64,000 nucleotides of DNA from Torreya grandis (lineage: Eukaryota > Streptophyta > Pinopsida > Cupressales > Taxaceae), in NCBI GenBank assembly GCA_037957365.1, contig JARHVA010001922.1, positions 2,181,001-2,245,000 of the forward strand. The letters are read 5' to 3'. The translations under genes and the position numbers were made by a program. Positions 13,265 to 26,657 of the stretch are shown here, piece after piece. How positions within the stretch are numbered: the first letter of the stretch is position 1; every line of letters begins with the position of its first letter. The notes beneath the pieces were generated by a model. The model worked only from the letters and a program-made list of their open reading frames with translations, was not told the DNA's origin and searched no databases.

Positions 13265-16200
13265 TATTATCACTTGGATTTTCACCCTTTGAGAGGATGT
13301 CTCAGCTCTCCTCATCCAAGTGGCATAATTGAAACACCTCTTATCTATGGGTAGCCTAAGAATGAGGTGAATATCTAGATAGGGATAGCTCCCTTGATGT
13401 ACCACTTTTAGATCACTACTACACCTATTATTGCAAGAAAAATAGAGATAAAACTAAAATTAAACTATCCTAAAGGTGATGATACACCAAATTAGTTGAT
13501 GACTACCAACCAGTTTCATGTCACACATGAGACCAAGAGACTAACTAGGCATACACTTCTCTAATCTGAATATTTTCACATCAGTATTTCATTACGAGGT
13601 TATAATGAATGTTTAGGCTAGGAGGACTAGACAAGAGGCCTTTAATGATACTATTTGAATATACTAACTCACCCAACCTTGACACTTCATAGAAAACATC
13701 ACATGACCTACAAGAAGAACCTTTTAAGATGCAAACAAGTGAGAGAATGAGATAATAATGCTAAGTAAATAATAATCATCACTAAGTAAAATCAATAATT
13801 CAAGTGAACACACTATGAATAGTCATATAAGAGGTAAAAATTAGTTGTCTTCATTGATCCATCATATTAAAATGAGTAAGGCTTCGCCATACTCAGGTGG
13901 AACATAGATTATAAAGGCCAAAATGGCTAGTTCTTATAGAAATTGAGAGAGAGAAGAGGATAAAGAAGTCAAAAGGTCACAAGGAAAAGTATAAATCTAA
14001 GAAAATGAGTTACATGTGCATGAAAATATAATGTGAAAATGATCATGCAAAGTTAGGAAGCACAAGTGTCACCCCAAGTCATGAAACTCTTGAAATGTGG
14101 TGTAGGAGTTCTCATTTTGCACAAGGAAATTACCTTCATCATTCACCACTATTTGAACGTCCCAAAACTAACTAGGGATAGGTATAATGATTATAATAAT
14201 AGGTAAGGGTTATATACATGTCTCTCCATGCATTAATTGCATTCTTAATAACCTAGAATCTTTTGGAAGTGAGCCATCACTACCTATAGTTAAAGAAACT
14301 CTTTTTTTTAGTCACCCCTCATACTTGTCCTAAAAAATGGCTTCAATTTACCATAAAAATAATTTAATTACATGTGTAAAGACCATCCATGGCCTTAGAG
14401 GTATCAGTCACACCTTAAAATCAACCTACTTGAAGCTTTTCACCCTTCTCACTATCATGTTCACTATGCCAATTCTGATTGGCTGAGATGAGAGCTCTTA
14501 TAAGAACACTTAGGAGTTTTTATAAGTTATTAAATGGACATTATGGGTTATATTAATTCCTAATATCAATTACAAAGTTGATTTAATCTCTTGAAACCTC
14601 CTATAACCTACATAATGCACAAAATAGTTAAATAAAGCATTTTTTTACCCTATTAGTATAGGTATGAAACACCTAAAGTGGATGGGAAGGGTAATTGGAT
14701 ATTTTCCTATAGTTTTAAATAATTTTAATTCCCATTCCATCTTATTTTTATATCCATCCAACCTTGTTTTCTCAATCAGGTCATTAACTAGGGTTTGTGA
14801 GGGTTTTGAGTGCTTTAGGATCTTAAGCTTTGTTAATTTAGATGTGATGTTAGAAATGCCAAAAAATACCATAAATGTAGATTTAAAAACCTCTGTCAAA
14901 CTACCCAAACTCCTTATATCCCCATGCACAACATCTAAGACGATGTGAACTTCCAAAGTTGACTTATTAAGCTTGATTCCTCATTTCCTATAGGCTTGGA
15001 CTATTTTTGATCCAAAAGTGGATTTTTATATGAATTCCATAAATTAAAATATATTGGAAACATATAATATTCCCCAATATACATGATATAATCCAATGTA
15101 ATTTTCATATCATGATATAAGTGAAAATGACCCTCCATTTGGCTTTTAGGCTTAATCATGCTTGACATGCCTGATTATAACCCTTATGGTCTAGTCCACC
15201 TTATTGAGTTTCATAATTTTTTAACTTGGTTTCCATGTTTTTAATATGTTCCATAAAAATCCATACACCTCTCTGAAAGGTTATTTTATCTCCTAGTTCA
15301 TCCTTTATCCCTACTTTCCAAAACCTGCCAGTTTATGCATAAAGGGAAGTACTCTCTATCTAAGACAAACCAAAGGGTACTTACCATATTTCATCATTAA
15401 AACTAAATTTTATAGGAGATTATTCAATTTTTGGATATCCTATACAAAAAATGCGCCTTTAATCAGGTCATTAGGCCCCTCAAATGCACTAAAACCCAAG
15501 ACAGACTATGAAAGGATAGATTGTGTGCAATGTTCATGATGTAGATTATGTGATTCTTTTGAAAGGGTTTTATGATCTATATATTTGAACTAAATGTCTA
15601 AAAATATTAAAAAAAAACCATATTTAGGATATTAATAATGTTATAAAACTCTTATAACCCATGCTTTCACCTTGAAACCTATCCTTACTTGATTAGGCCT
15701 GATTGGTAGCTTGACCTTGTCTATATACCTCCCCTAACTATAGGTGTAAATCACACTCTTAGATATAATTAAATTGATATAGGGTCTTATAAAAAACATT
15801 AATGTCATCCCATATTTAATTTAATCACCTATACCATGAATTTTCTAGGCCAAAGACCTAGAACCATCACCACTTGGGTCATTGTCAGCTACAATTACAG
15901 CTGACTGTGTATGGTAGAGTAGGGGTTTTATGGATAAGAGTTTACCTTTAAACCTACATCATCATGGATGATACATTTTATGTTTTTATAAGCAACATTC
16001 ACTAACAAGGCATTGTATTTCCATGTTTTTCTCACTTCATGGATGGTGTAGGAGTTATAGTCTATTGTAGATGAATAATTTAGAATTAGGCACACTTGTA
16101 GGTGTATATGCAGCCTAAAACATAGTATGTCACCTTATTTTGATGGTATTTTAGATAATAAATACTACTTACATTTACTAGAACCATTTTATCATGGAAT

Positions 16201-18046
16201 CATGTTTTATGGACTACAACCTTGGATGAAGGGTCTCTTTAAGGTTCAAACCTGTAGGTGTTACTGACTGTGTTTAGTACATAAAAACACAACTTTGGGT
16301 CTCTCAAAAACTAATTTCCACTAATGATTTGACATCCAAACTTTGTATAATAATTCTATTGTATGAATAATATAAAAAATAATCATCTAGATGCATCAAA
16401 AGTACTTATAACCCTATTGTATGTTATCAACCAAATGGTGAGGTTCTCTATTTTGTGTTTTTAGGGATTAGGGTCCTGAATTTATAGTCCTTACCTTTGG
16501 AAATGATTTTCTCTCTCACCTATCAACTTAAAGATTCAAGTATATTTATCATACTATAAAATAATATTTCAAACCTCATGGAATCTCCCAAGCATATCAA
16601 AACTTCTCTAATCAACATTCTTAGTGTTTTGCTAGTGCCACCTGTAAGTGGTCATTTTCATATATAGGTAGTAAGTGAAAGTGTGGACAAATGTGTATTA
16701 TTTTGACCATTTAATAAGTTTTATTCCTATATAAAAGATTTAAAATATATTATTTACATCATCAAGGACCTTTATCATCTCAAAAACTTCCTTCCAACTT
16801 GATTTTTTCCATGAGAGCACCTGTATATGTGCATTAATGGTAAGAAACTAACTAGAAGTACTATATTGACTGTCACAATAATTATTATAAAAAGTGAAAG
16901 GATTTATTAATTTTTCCTCCATGAGAATGTATTAAAATTTTAAATACCATATTTATAACTCCATGGATGTGTTAAAATCTTTAAACATGCTCAATCAGTT
17001 GACTGTGCATGACAGCCATGGAGCCAACTGACTGCATGGTATTTGTGAGTATAATTTCATGAATATTTATTTGGGTAAGGAGATTTAGAGGTGAGGGGAC
17101 TAATATTTAATTTAAAAAATTTAAATAAACCTATCATCACCTTCAAAAACCATTATCAAAGCATGACGATTTGAAAATGTTGGAAACATGCCTGTCATCC
17201 CAAATGAGAGAAATATATAAAAATGAGGTGATTTAATTATAAAAACACTTTTAAAAACTAAAAAATCATTGAGATAATAATTTTAAGATGTATATTTCCT
17301 CTGGAGTCAATTCCAATAGTTGGATTGTATGGAATCATCCAAACCAAAGTAAAACCTATGGGTACATGAAATAGTTAGTAGAAAAACACAGTCAATTGTT
17401 AAAAATGATTTATAAATAATGGTTAATAAATCCTTGAAATATTTTTATGTAAATGGATCTCTTTGAGTTTAATTTCACCGCCCAAAGGCGTTTGGTCTGA
17501 AACCTCCTTAACTAGTCGTACCAAGCATAAACCTACTAACCAGTTTAGTGTGTCTAAAAGGGTAAAGAAGGAGCATAACAATTTTATATCTTTTATTTCA
17601 CTTTAAGAGAATTTAAAATGTGTAATTGAGCTTAAGGAAGCTAAAGAGACATTACATGACCTTCTCCCATGTGTCAGTTTCCCTCATGGGCCATATAAGT
17701 GCTAAACTCCTCTATTTTCAGTTGGTTTCTTGATTTTCAATTAGATAACCTACAAGATTCAGATGGGATTGAAATTAATTATAGGGAATATGACTCCTTG
17801 GATGTTTGAAAGGAAAATAAGCCACTTTGACACCTTTAAAACTATGCCACTTGCATTTATGTCCCCCAAATGACTCTAAAAGGCATAAGGATTAAAAGAA
17901 TAATGACTAAGGCTATGACATGAAGTTACAACAAATGCACTATAAAATACCCCATGAAAAAAATGTTAGACCCCTAAAACATATAAAAACCAATTTTTTA
18001 CCTATAGGGGCCCCAATTTGACCTTTAGGGTCAAATTTGGTTAACA
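13265..18046 (-). repeat. 5' LTR of element A
   Basis: This is the partner of 5658-10440. The shared palindrome appears as GGTGATGATACACC at 13475-13488. The outer end TTAACA at 18041-18046 is followed by the target duplication AGATC. A plus-strand frame (14664-14948) aligns with that of the other LTR; an overlapping minus-strand frame is open too. Confidence 0.85.
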
Positions 18047-18051
18047 AGATC

Positions 18052-18916
18052 ATATGGAGAAGGAAAGAGGAATACTTAAAGGTATTCTAAGCTAAAAAAT
18101 TCACCAGCTAATTATAAATGACATTAGTGATGGAATATATAAAGTAACTTTTGTAGGCCTTCTCCCTATTCACCATCTTTAAGTGGAAGACTGCAACCAA
18201 ATAAAAAACATAGACATTAGTGTCCAAGTCTAGACTAAAGATGAACACCGGCATAGAGAGGGCATCTTTCATATCTTGTGTCACAAAGCTTGAGAGAATA
18301 ATGGGTAGAGGTGACACTTATATGTAATTTTTGTGGAGAATTGAGTTCAAGAAATTTATATTCTAGACACGAGTGTTCCATATGGTTTACAAGCTCTTGA
18401 CATCATAGATGGATATACTAGGGTCATTAGGGAGCCGAAGCATCTCCCTCACTTCTACTACACTGATCTTCACATTTAGGTGGTGGCCTATGATAATTAT
18501 AGTATTGGAATTAAAAATTTATACACATAGAGCAATAACCTCTGAGCATGGGTTCATGAGTGGAACCATATATTATGCTAGGGTAAAGCTCTAGATTCTA
18601 AAACTAAATAATTCAAAGTCATTGTTCTAGACTTTTGTGAGCATGTGGGCATGAGCTCCCTCCTTTAGATTCTTCATATTATTTATCAATTTGGGATCAA
18701 AGATCCAATATAAAAATTTGAGGACTAGTGTGGGGTCTCTACAATTTCCTTTGGTGACACTCTTCACATTAGGTATCATGGGTTTAGGCTATATAGGGGA
18801 TGAAGCATATGATTTACTCCCTGTAAATTGAGGGGGAAGCTCTCCACGATTGCCTAGACTACAATATATTTATTTTCTAGGATGTTTACAATCGGATGAG
18901 GACCCAAAAGGTTCCA
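18052..18916 (-). pseudogene. Additional ORF of element B, N-terminal part
   Basis: This ORF lies downstream of B's integrase and starts at the ATG 18916-18914 (MEPFGSSSDC). About 280 codons run in a single frame, broken only by TAA and TAG. A segment around 18450-18420 reads REMLRLPNDPS, which looks like a well-kept domain core. Element A cuts the ORF at 18051 and it resumes at 5657. The unbroken length would exceed 1000 residues. The role is unknown: extra ORFs after integrase are known in plant Tat elements, but I cannot match this one to a named family. Confidence 0.62.
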
Positions 18917-19429
18917 TCTTGTAATTATATTGAGATAATCTTCTCTTTTCTTTGGCAAAACATTGGATACTAGTTTTTTCTCACAATTTCTTATGTAATT
19001 CCTTGTTAAAGACTCTCTACTCAGCTAAGTACTCTAAAAAAATATTAGAGTGTTTAAATGTTTTATTGAATTAGGAGAGGGGTATTTTTTTACTAAGATT
19101 ATTAGTGTAATCATCATTCAACCTTTTTGAGTTTGGCATCCATAAATGAGAAGGGTAGTGCACACGCTTGAGGAAAAGATTTGTGATGATCCTTATGGGA
19201 GATCAGGCAATTAGAAGCACTTGAACATTAATTATAGGGGTAGTGGGGTAGATAAAAATATATCAAAGGATTAAAAATGGGGGGACATAAGACATAAACA
19301 CTTGGAAATGGGACAACAATGAATTGTGCCAATGACACTTATTAGTGGAGAGAAATAACAATGAAAAAGAAAACTAACTAATTATGTATAAAGTAAGGCT
19401 AATAAATTAGTTAAAGTACTTCAAGTGGA
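18917..19429 (-). other. Spacer between integrase and additional ORF of B
   Basis: I see no sustained reading frame here. It separates the end of the integrase frame from the ATG of the additional ORF and may hold the splice or start signals for that ORF, but nothing specific is visible. Confidence 0.3.
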
Positions 19430-20480
19430 TTTAATTAATTGAAATATCTAAGGCATTACCTTCTTCATCTTATAATTTAAATTGATTGTCCTAACTACTA
19501 CCAATGCTGAAAAAGTCCTCTCCATAGGAAATCAAACTTTGCATGGTGACCTGAATTTGTAGCCCTTTTGTCATATTTCAGAACTAAGTCTCCTAACTTA
19601 AATCTTATGTTAGATGCCATTTTATCGAACCACATATTAACCAATTAATATTTTATGATCATAGTGCCACTGTATTTTTCTCTTACTTCCTCAAGATTGA
19701 GCAATTCTACTAACCTGGCCGCCATTGTTCCATTTTTAGTTATTTTAGAGGCTTTTAACAACTATAAAGTGGGAATCTCTAACAAAATGGGCATGACCAC
19801 TTCTTTCCCATATAATAATTCATACAAGGATATTTTTATAATATTATTAGGAGTAATTTAATTGGCCCAGAGGGTTGTTTTTAGATGTTTATGACACTCC
19901 CTCTATCGATCGGTACCTATTCTCTTAATTAACCTTATGAGGTTCTTATTGGTCAATTCGACCAACCAATTCTCTTGTGGGTAATAGTTAGATGAAGTCT
20001 TAAGGAAAATGACATTCCAAAGCACAAATTATGAAACCTTGGAACCAAATAATGCCTTTACATCATTAGATATGATTATTTTAGGAGGGCTAAACCTTAT
20101 TACCAATTCTTCTAGAAAGTCGAGGATCATAATTTCAATCATTTCTTTTAAAGGAGCTATTTTGGTCCACCTTGTAAAGTATCCATGGTCATGAGTATCC
20201 AATTATGGCATAAAATATACATGGGATTGACTATCCAAATAAAATCCAAGCCCCACAACATGAATGGTACATTAGTTACAATCAAGTTCAGTGGCATGGC
20301 TGAATTATTTTAATTACCTATGAAAAACTGGCATTACTGGCATTTTTTACCACCTAATAACAATCTAAAAATAGGGTTAGCCAATAGTATCTAGCATGTA
20401 TGATTTTAATTATGGTTTTTTTCATCAAGAAATTCCTACCTATAGGGGTAAAATACATATCTTGTATGTTTTACTAGCTT
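19430..20480 (-). pseudogene. Integrase of element B
   Basis: This is a Ty3/gypsy integrase, which would insert the cDNA into the genome. The N-terminal zinc-finger remnant is seen near 20440-20330. The catalytic core reads through YFTRWTKIAPLK and IIISND, where the usual Asp-Asn-Gly motif has changed, then YYPQENWLVELTNK, which keeps the catalytic Glu region. The C-terminal part, about 19800-19480, reads FKLGDLVLKY and ends near a Trp/Arg-rich patch. Nearly the whole region is in one frame, with in-frame TAA/TAG stops. It follows RT/RNase H and precedes the additional ORF. Confidence 0.78.
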
Positions 20481-20499
20481 GGTGGTTGTTGACACATTT

Positions 20500-21990
20500 G
20501 AGTAGTACCCCATCGAAGATCCTTTTGAAAAGGAATCCATGGACCAATGTATAACTAGATCCTTGCAACCTATTGAATATCCTTTTATGAATGGGGGGTC
20601 CATATAGATATCAACTAGTTTCCATAAAGTGAGTTCTATCAGTAACTTAAGACTTGATAATTTTATATTGACTTACTAAAATTATTTTTGATTATCTTGC
20701 TCATTTGTCAGGGTATCCACACATTGGGATAAATACTCATAGAGTCCTCTCCCTCAAATTACCTTGGTCAGTCTAAATTTAATGTCATATTCTAGGATAT
20801 TAGTGATATAATTTTATCTCTTATCAATGATTTATCCCTCCATGATGTATTCTCTGATGCTGGAATATGCTACATATATCACTACTTTACTTCTCACCAC
20901 TAGGTGTCTGAATTTCTTGAGACCTTTAATGATGGTAAAAGCCCTATTTTCAATAAGATTATACATAGTATCATACCCATGTATGGTTCTTGAATAGAAC
21001 ACAATAGGATTATCACCTTTCCCTTCATCTTCTTATTGAGTTAACATGGCTACCAAACTATGTTCACAACATAAACATACATGATAAACTCTTCAAAGAA
21101 GTTAGGATTGACTAGAACAAGAGTGGTGGATATTGTCTCCTTAATATTTTTAAATTCTATTCTTCCTTTAGTGGCCCATTTTAAAGCCTGGTCTTTCTTA
21201 AACATTGATGTAATTGGCCTTACTAACCCTATGAAGTTAGATATGAATCGACTAAGGAAATTGATCTTCCCTAGGAAAGATTGGACTCCCATCTTATTAA
21301 CTAGTAAGGCTAAGTACCTAATAGATTTGAATATATTTGGATCAATATAGATGAATTATTTAGATACCACAAATCTTATTATCTTACCTTGTGAAATGTT
21401 GAAAATTCATTTTTAGGGATTGAGGGATACCTCGAACTCTTGAATTTTTTGAAAAATCTTCTCCAAATGATCAAAATGATCTTCCCTTTTCTTGGAGAAC
21501 ACTGTAGGGTCATCCAAATAGATGAGTATGATTTTGTTAATCAGGCCTTGAAAAGTTATTTCCATAGCTCATTGGAAAGTAGCTCCTACATTAGAGAGGT
21601 TGAAAGGCATTTTTGCATATGCGAAGGTCCCCCACTTTGTAGTGAAAGTGGTTTTATGTTGATCCTCCTCATTAACCCATACTTGGTTATAACTTGGGAA
21701 CCCATCAAGTAGAGAATATTTTTTCACCCCCTAATATTTATAGGATCTATTCTATTGAATGAAGGGGGTAATGATCCTTTAGAGACACTTTGTTCATGTT
21801 TTTAAAGTCTATGCATAGCCTAATTTCTCCATTCTTCTTTTTGATTGGAACTAGGTTGGATACCCAAGTCAAATGCTTGATTGGGTTTATAATCCTTGAG
21901 TTTATTAATTTCATTAGTTACTAAGCCATGAGATACTTTATTTTTGGGTTTACCAATATTTTCTTTTGGTAGAATGGCTTGGATCCTTCA
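20500..21990 (-). pseudogene. Reverse transcriptase and RNase H of element B
   Basis: This is a Ty3/gypsy RT, which copies the RNA into DNA. The frame is continuous from about 21790: DHYPL, then TTKWGTFAYAKMPFNLSN, GATFQ and the catalytic box IYLDD at 21510-21521, so both catalytic Asp residues are kept. It goes on through FLGKINFLSRFI (about 21280) into the RNase H connection. The RNase H part is more eroded. Relative to C it keeps the RT core in one piece. In-frame TGA and TAA codons still inactivate it. Confidence 0.85.
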
Positions 21991-22299
21991 ATCAAATCTA
22001 TGGTGTGCTAGATCACCTTGTGATCATACCCCTTTAGGTCATCAAAGGTCCAAGATAAAACCCCTTAATAATTATTGTAGAAGGATACCAATCAATCCTT
22101 ATCCTATTGGGAATCTTCTTTTGATACCTTTAATTTAATTCCATATCCCACATCAAGCTTGGATTAGTTACCTTTGTTTTTGATAAACTTTTTTTTGTCA
22201 TTCCTTACATCATCATGATAAACATACCTTTGAAAGTTTATTAGATTTTAGTTATATGATTTGATCTCTGTAGGCTTATTTAATCTTTGGCTATAGATA

Positions 22300-22860
22300 C
22301 TCTAAAAATTTTCATGACTACTGGAGAAACATGGCTATTTAGACATCTCTCTCAAATACTTTCTAGTTTTTTTCATTATTTAGAATAACAAGTCTGATAA
22401 TCATTCTCACTACCTATCTATTGATCAAAAAATTAGTTACCAAATCAAATTGGGAGTAAATTACTACCATTCTATTTACATCCATGTTCTTGGAATTGGG
22501 AATGATTTTAATATTAAATGCTTCAATTAAATCCCATATTCAATGATGATAAGACCTCATGCAGATGTTCCTTATAGTTGTGACTCCTCTTACTTGATTT
22601 ACTACTATTTCAAAATCTCTGAACACCTTTAACTACTTCACACCCATGTGATCAACAAGGTTGAGGCCATGTACTAATGCTTCATACTTAGATTCATTAT
22701 TTGTGAAGACAAAATGGAGGAGGAAGGACTTAAGGGTCTCTTTTCTAGATGGAGACATCAATTGGATACCAACTTCATAACCAGTTTTGAATTTTGTACC
22801 ATTAAAATATAGAGTCCAAAAATTAGACTCATTTTTAGGTTCCTTGATCTAATCCTCTAT
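22300..22860 (-). pseudogene. Additional (archaeal-type-like) RNase H of element B
   Basis: This is a second RNase H domain, found in plant Tat elements in addition to the one fused to RT. It reads YFNGTKFKTG, where the first catalytic Asp of YFDG is now Asn. Then come TNNESKYEALV with the conserved Glu, and VKQLKVFRDFEIVV. The domain lies upstream of RT and downstream of protease. The same place is used in element C, so it is a real feature of the family and not a rearrangement. Assignment to the Tat-type extra RNase H rests on motif shape and context. Confidence 0.7.
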
Positions 22861-23379
22861 TTTATTCATGACTTTGGGGATGGATTGATCTTCATCATGG
22901 ATTACATAAGTCCCAATACTAGTGGAATAAAAGTTTAGAAATGGATCATTCATGATGAATTCATTAATGAGGACCTCCTCCTCTAGGCTCTTGTTATTTG
23001 CCACTCCTTAAAATGTTTCTATATAATACATATCTTTCTTTGAGAAATAAGTGTGCACCATTTAAAAATTCATCATAACATCATCAATTATGTGATTCGA
23101 GTGTAACATCTTAGATAACACCTTCATTTTTGAGTCATATTTAGTCCTCAAGATTAAGTGAGACCAATCCAAAGATAAGTACTTGTCCATCTTGGCAAAC
23201 ATAACCCAAATATTGAAGGAATGTCTATTACCACAACTTCTTAGGGAACTGTAATACTATTGACAAGAATAAAAGGTTAGGGGAAGAGTCTTGATAACAC
23301 CTATGGTTTGAACTTTCTTGCTATCTAAATACATTATCCCTTTATCTAAAGGTTTATATTGAAGTTGTATTGCATCCAA

Positions 23380-23480
23380 AATCTATTTGGGCATCACTAT
23401 GGTGCTGGTGCCAAAATTAGTCATAAATTTATGCAACAAATTGTTCCCTATAATAAGTGTTAAATAAAATGGGGTGGGTT
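23380..23480 (-). pseudogene. Protease active-site region of element B
   Basis: The minus strand reads FMTNFGTSTIVMPK, aligned with FVHNCMVDSGASSTVMPK in element C. It is the aspartic protease active site that would mature the polyprotein. The catalytic Asp is lost (DSG has become NFG). Only the active-site region can be identified; the rest of the domain is too eroded. Confidence 0.6.
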
Positions 23481-24189
23481 TTATTTTACTTACCCCTAAT
23501 TTAAATTTAACTAATGTGGATGGTGCATGGGGTTACACATTCTTGTTGGCTTCTTTTTCCTTGGCTTATGATAGCTCCATAGCTAGGTTAGCTCGTGTAA
23601 GTTTATCTTTGTCTTTCAGTGCCTTTCATAGTATAATTTCTACTCAGGGATAAACAAGACATCATATAGAGAAAAATTGGTTGGGGTTTTCTTCAGCTAC
23701 TCCACCATAATCAATGACTCTTGAGGTCAGACTTTGGGGTCCTTTGTCCTATTCTATGCTATTTCACCCTACTTTTGATATGTTGAGGGTGATGGTTGGG
23801 GTCATAATTTTTAAAAAAAGTACCTCTAGGATTTACAAAAGCTTCTCGAATCTTGGCCAATTTTTTCTTGGATTGAGTGTAGTAGTTCGATTGGACTTAT
23901 AGGGATTTCAACATGGGGATCTTGTTTGCATAAAATGCATCTTCACCTTTTGACCAAGATAAAAGTGCATGTTCTAAGGCTATCTATTCTTCTTACTCCA
24001 AGTATATTCCTTGAATTTGAGCCATCAAGATATAATTTTAAGTGATCAAGGACTGGTATCTATAAGGAGCTGAATTAGGTGTGTTCCCTTGTCTTCACTA
24101 CTCGATAACATTTTACTATAGATTTACTCTTGGGAAAATTTGGTGTGTATGTGCATAATTACATGGAAAGCACCATGAATTTTAGTCAT

Positions 24190-25330
24190 CTACCAAGTTT
24201 TTTTGGCCAATGACCAATTCTCTCTATGAGTTTTATGGGACCATTTGTAATAGATTAGGAACCAAGATGATTTTATTTGTAGGTTGCTCCTGATGATTTG
24301 ACCTTTGCCCTCCCTAGAACTAGTTATGTTGATATGGTGCTCTTCCTCCTTAGTAATTTTAGAAGGGGGCTTTGGGGTCATAAATTGCTACCTCTTGAGG
24401 TTTATGATCACATTTGAGAAGTTTCATAGGATGCTTTTCATGTCATTCATCTCTGTAGCTAGTATGGATAAAGAAAACATGCTCATTTGAGCAATTGAAT
24501 ATACATACATGGAAAGAGATGCTTATGAGGTGCTTGGGACTTCTTGTAGTGGCTTTGATAGTTATTGGAAAATGGGAATCAACGATCATGGAGAAAATTT
24601 ATTGACATCTATGAAATTGTTCTCCACTCAACATCTAATTCATATGCATCTGATAGTGTCTGACCTCCAAAGGACTAAATCATAACATATATGTCTAAAT
24701 TGAAGGCTTTAAGATAAAAGATGATGGCCATTCCCATAGATGATCAAGCCATTATCAGGATTCTTTGCTAGGTCTTATCAAATCTAGTATTAAAATCAAT
24801 GATAACCTCTTATATGGCTCTTTTAAAAGTGATTAACTACTATAAGAGTGATGACTAGTCTCTTTTCTCATTGAATTGGTTAAAAAATTTATTGCCCAGT
24901 TCATCCCAGGTGGTGATGGATTTGGGTGGCAAAGATTGATATCAGTCAAGGGCTCACCCTTTAAAATAGGTAGCTAGTAGTCTTAAGGATACAATCTACT
25001 CTATGACATGATGCATGATATAGATATTAGTGACATCTTAAAGATATTTTTTTATGCTCTTAAAATCCTCCCATATGAATTTAGGGAGTGCCTTCAAGGT
25101 GTTAGCATGAATAAGATCTCATGTAACCAAGGCTATTGGAGGGATGAGTGGGTTACCACCATTCCATTCTATAAAGTTCCTTGGTGGTACTTGGATTGTC
25201 ATATGCTATGGTTGTTGTATTATGGTAGACCCTATAGTTCTTTGGTGAGTTACAATCACCAGATGTGGTAGTATTAATCTTATATTCTACACTATTAGTG
25301 ATCTTGTGATGGGACTCTAGATCATAAACT
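24190..25330 (-). pseudogene. Gag of element B
   Basis: This is the capsid protein of a Ty3/gypsy element. The retrotransposon-gag core lies about 25060-24620, with SLPPKSITTWDELGNKFFNQ followed by a decayed alpha-helical part. A CCHC zinc knuckle is recognisable at about 24290-24240 by spacing alone: Tyr, Trp, His and Trp stand at the C-x2-C-x4-H-x4-C positions, so all three cysteines are lost. It is the first gene after the PBS. The true N-terminus is uncertain. Confidence 0.72.
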
Positions 25331-25365
25331 ATGGATTCTAATTAGGTGATTGTGGGTTTGATTTG

Positions 25366-25385
25366 GAGTCCCATTAGGCATGCTA
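25366..25385 (-). other. Primer-binding site of element B
   Basis: The minus strand reads TAGCATGCCTAATGGGACTC, the same site as in A (TGGCATGCC...) with G-to-A changes. It lies 11 bases from the LTR edge, further than in A, C or D. Confidence 0.6.
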
Positions 25386-25396
25386 GAAAAGGGAAT

Positions 25397-26657
25397 TGTT
25401 GATGCCTAAAATCTTTATAGATGTGGGACTAAAATTACTATCTGTGAAGTGACCTCTAGGATTTTATAAATCAGCTCTTCAAATAATTTGGGAGGAAAAG
25501 GGGAAGAAATAAATGTAAAAAAACTAAAATTAAACTATCTAATTGATGCACTATAATTCTTAATGTATCATTCCTAATTATTGCATAAAATAACTTAGAC
25601 CCTTTAAAACATTACAAACAATTTAAAAGAGCATATGCATGATTTAAAGCCTATAATATAAACAAAATCCAACACCATAGAAGTAAAGAATATAAATAAT
25701 AGACATCAATTATTTCCACACATAATTTAACATAGAACACCAAATCCTCTTCATTGTTGGGTGGAGAATAAATTACAAAGGCCCAAAGGCATAATATAAA
25801 CTATTTGATCCTTCCCTCAAGGGGTAGATGTTAAGGTGTAAGAATTAAAAACAACAACAAATAATATTTATATTAAAACTAAAACTATTTCAATGGTTAT
25901 TCTCTAGTAATAATCATGAAAATAAAAAATATTATCTAACTTCCAACCAACCCCTTACAAAAAAAAAACCTAAAATATATAAGCATGGTAGCCCAATTTT
26001 GTAGAGTTTTTAAGATAAAAGGAATTGAAACCTAGATCCTAACACTCATGTTCATGATGAGGCCATTGTAATTGAAAGGGGATATTTGGCTCATAAGTGC
26101 AAATGGTCATTGAATCCTAGATATGGTGTAACCTTAATGCCTCATGATTCCCTTAACACTAAGAAGAAGCAATGTAGTAACATGTGTCTCTTTCTGAAAT
26201 TCTTCCAAAATTATTACTAGAAATAAGGCCCACTTCTCTCAACCAATGGCACAAATCCAAGATTTAACAAAAACATCCTACCTTAGATAAGTGCCATGAT
26301 GATGCATGGTGCAAGGGAATCTCTTGAAGATAGAGATGCCCATGGGTCCTATTAATTTGAACAACTAATGGCACACCTTTTTCTTATAAAGGAACTACCT
26401 TTGATCTCAAGGAGTGATGTGATTCCATTTGGTGAGTTAGTGTTAATCCTATAGTAATTAAGAACTCTTTTCTGAAGGATGAGTATGGGGGTGCCACATA
26501 GCACCAGTGGAAAGAGTTGAGACTTAGCCAAAAATTAAAAGGGGGAACATGGGGGAAAAGAGGAGGTTTATACTTGATCCACCAAAATATTTTAGCATGC
26601 CCATGATGAAAATCCAACTGCTCCAAAAAAAACTTCAAAATGTGGATTAGATCCATA
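25397..26657 (-). repeat. 5' LTR of element B
   Basis: This is the partner of 1410-2707, sharing TGTTGATGCCTAAAAT at one end and GATTAGATCCATA at the other. The right side is followed by the target duplication GTGCC. Confidence 0.82.

Larger units (their letters stand above)
5653..18051 (-). mobile_element. Element A: pol-less large retrotransposon (LARD-like)
   Basis: Two direct repeats of about 4.78 kb (5658-10440 and 13265-18046) enclose only 2.8 kb of internal sequence. The candidate target duplications are GGATT (5653-5657) and AGATC (18047-18051); they differ by two transitions and so could both come from GGATC. The minus orientation is given by the PBS at the left edge of the right LTR and by the minus-strand internal ORF. 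No protease, RT, RNase H or integrase is present. Long LTRs around a short core match the definition of LARD elements, except that this core still encodes a protein. It interrupts element B's additional ORF, so it is younger than B. Confidence 0.82.

Noticed and set aside
13163..13405. Short frames across the A LTR/core junction
   Set aside because: They run across the primer site and LTR edge and are shadows of non-coding sequence.
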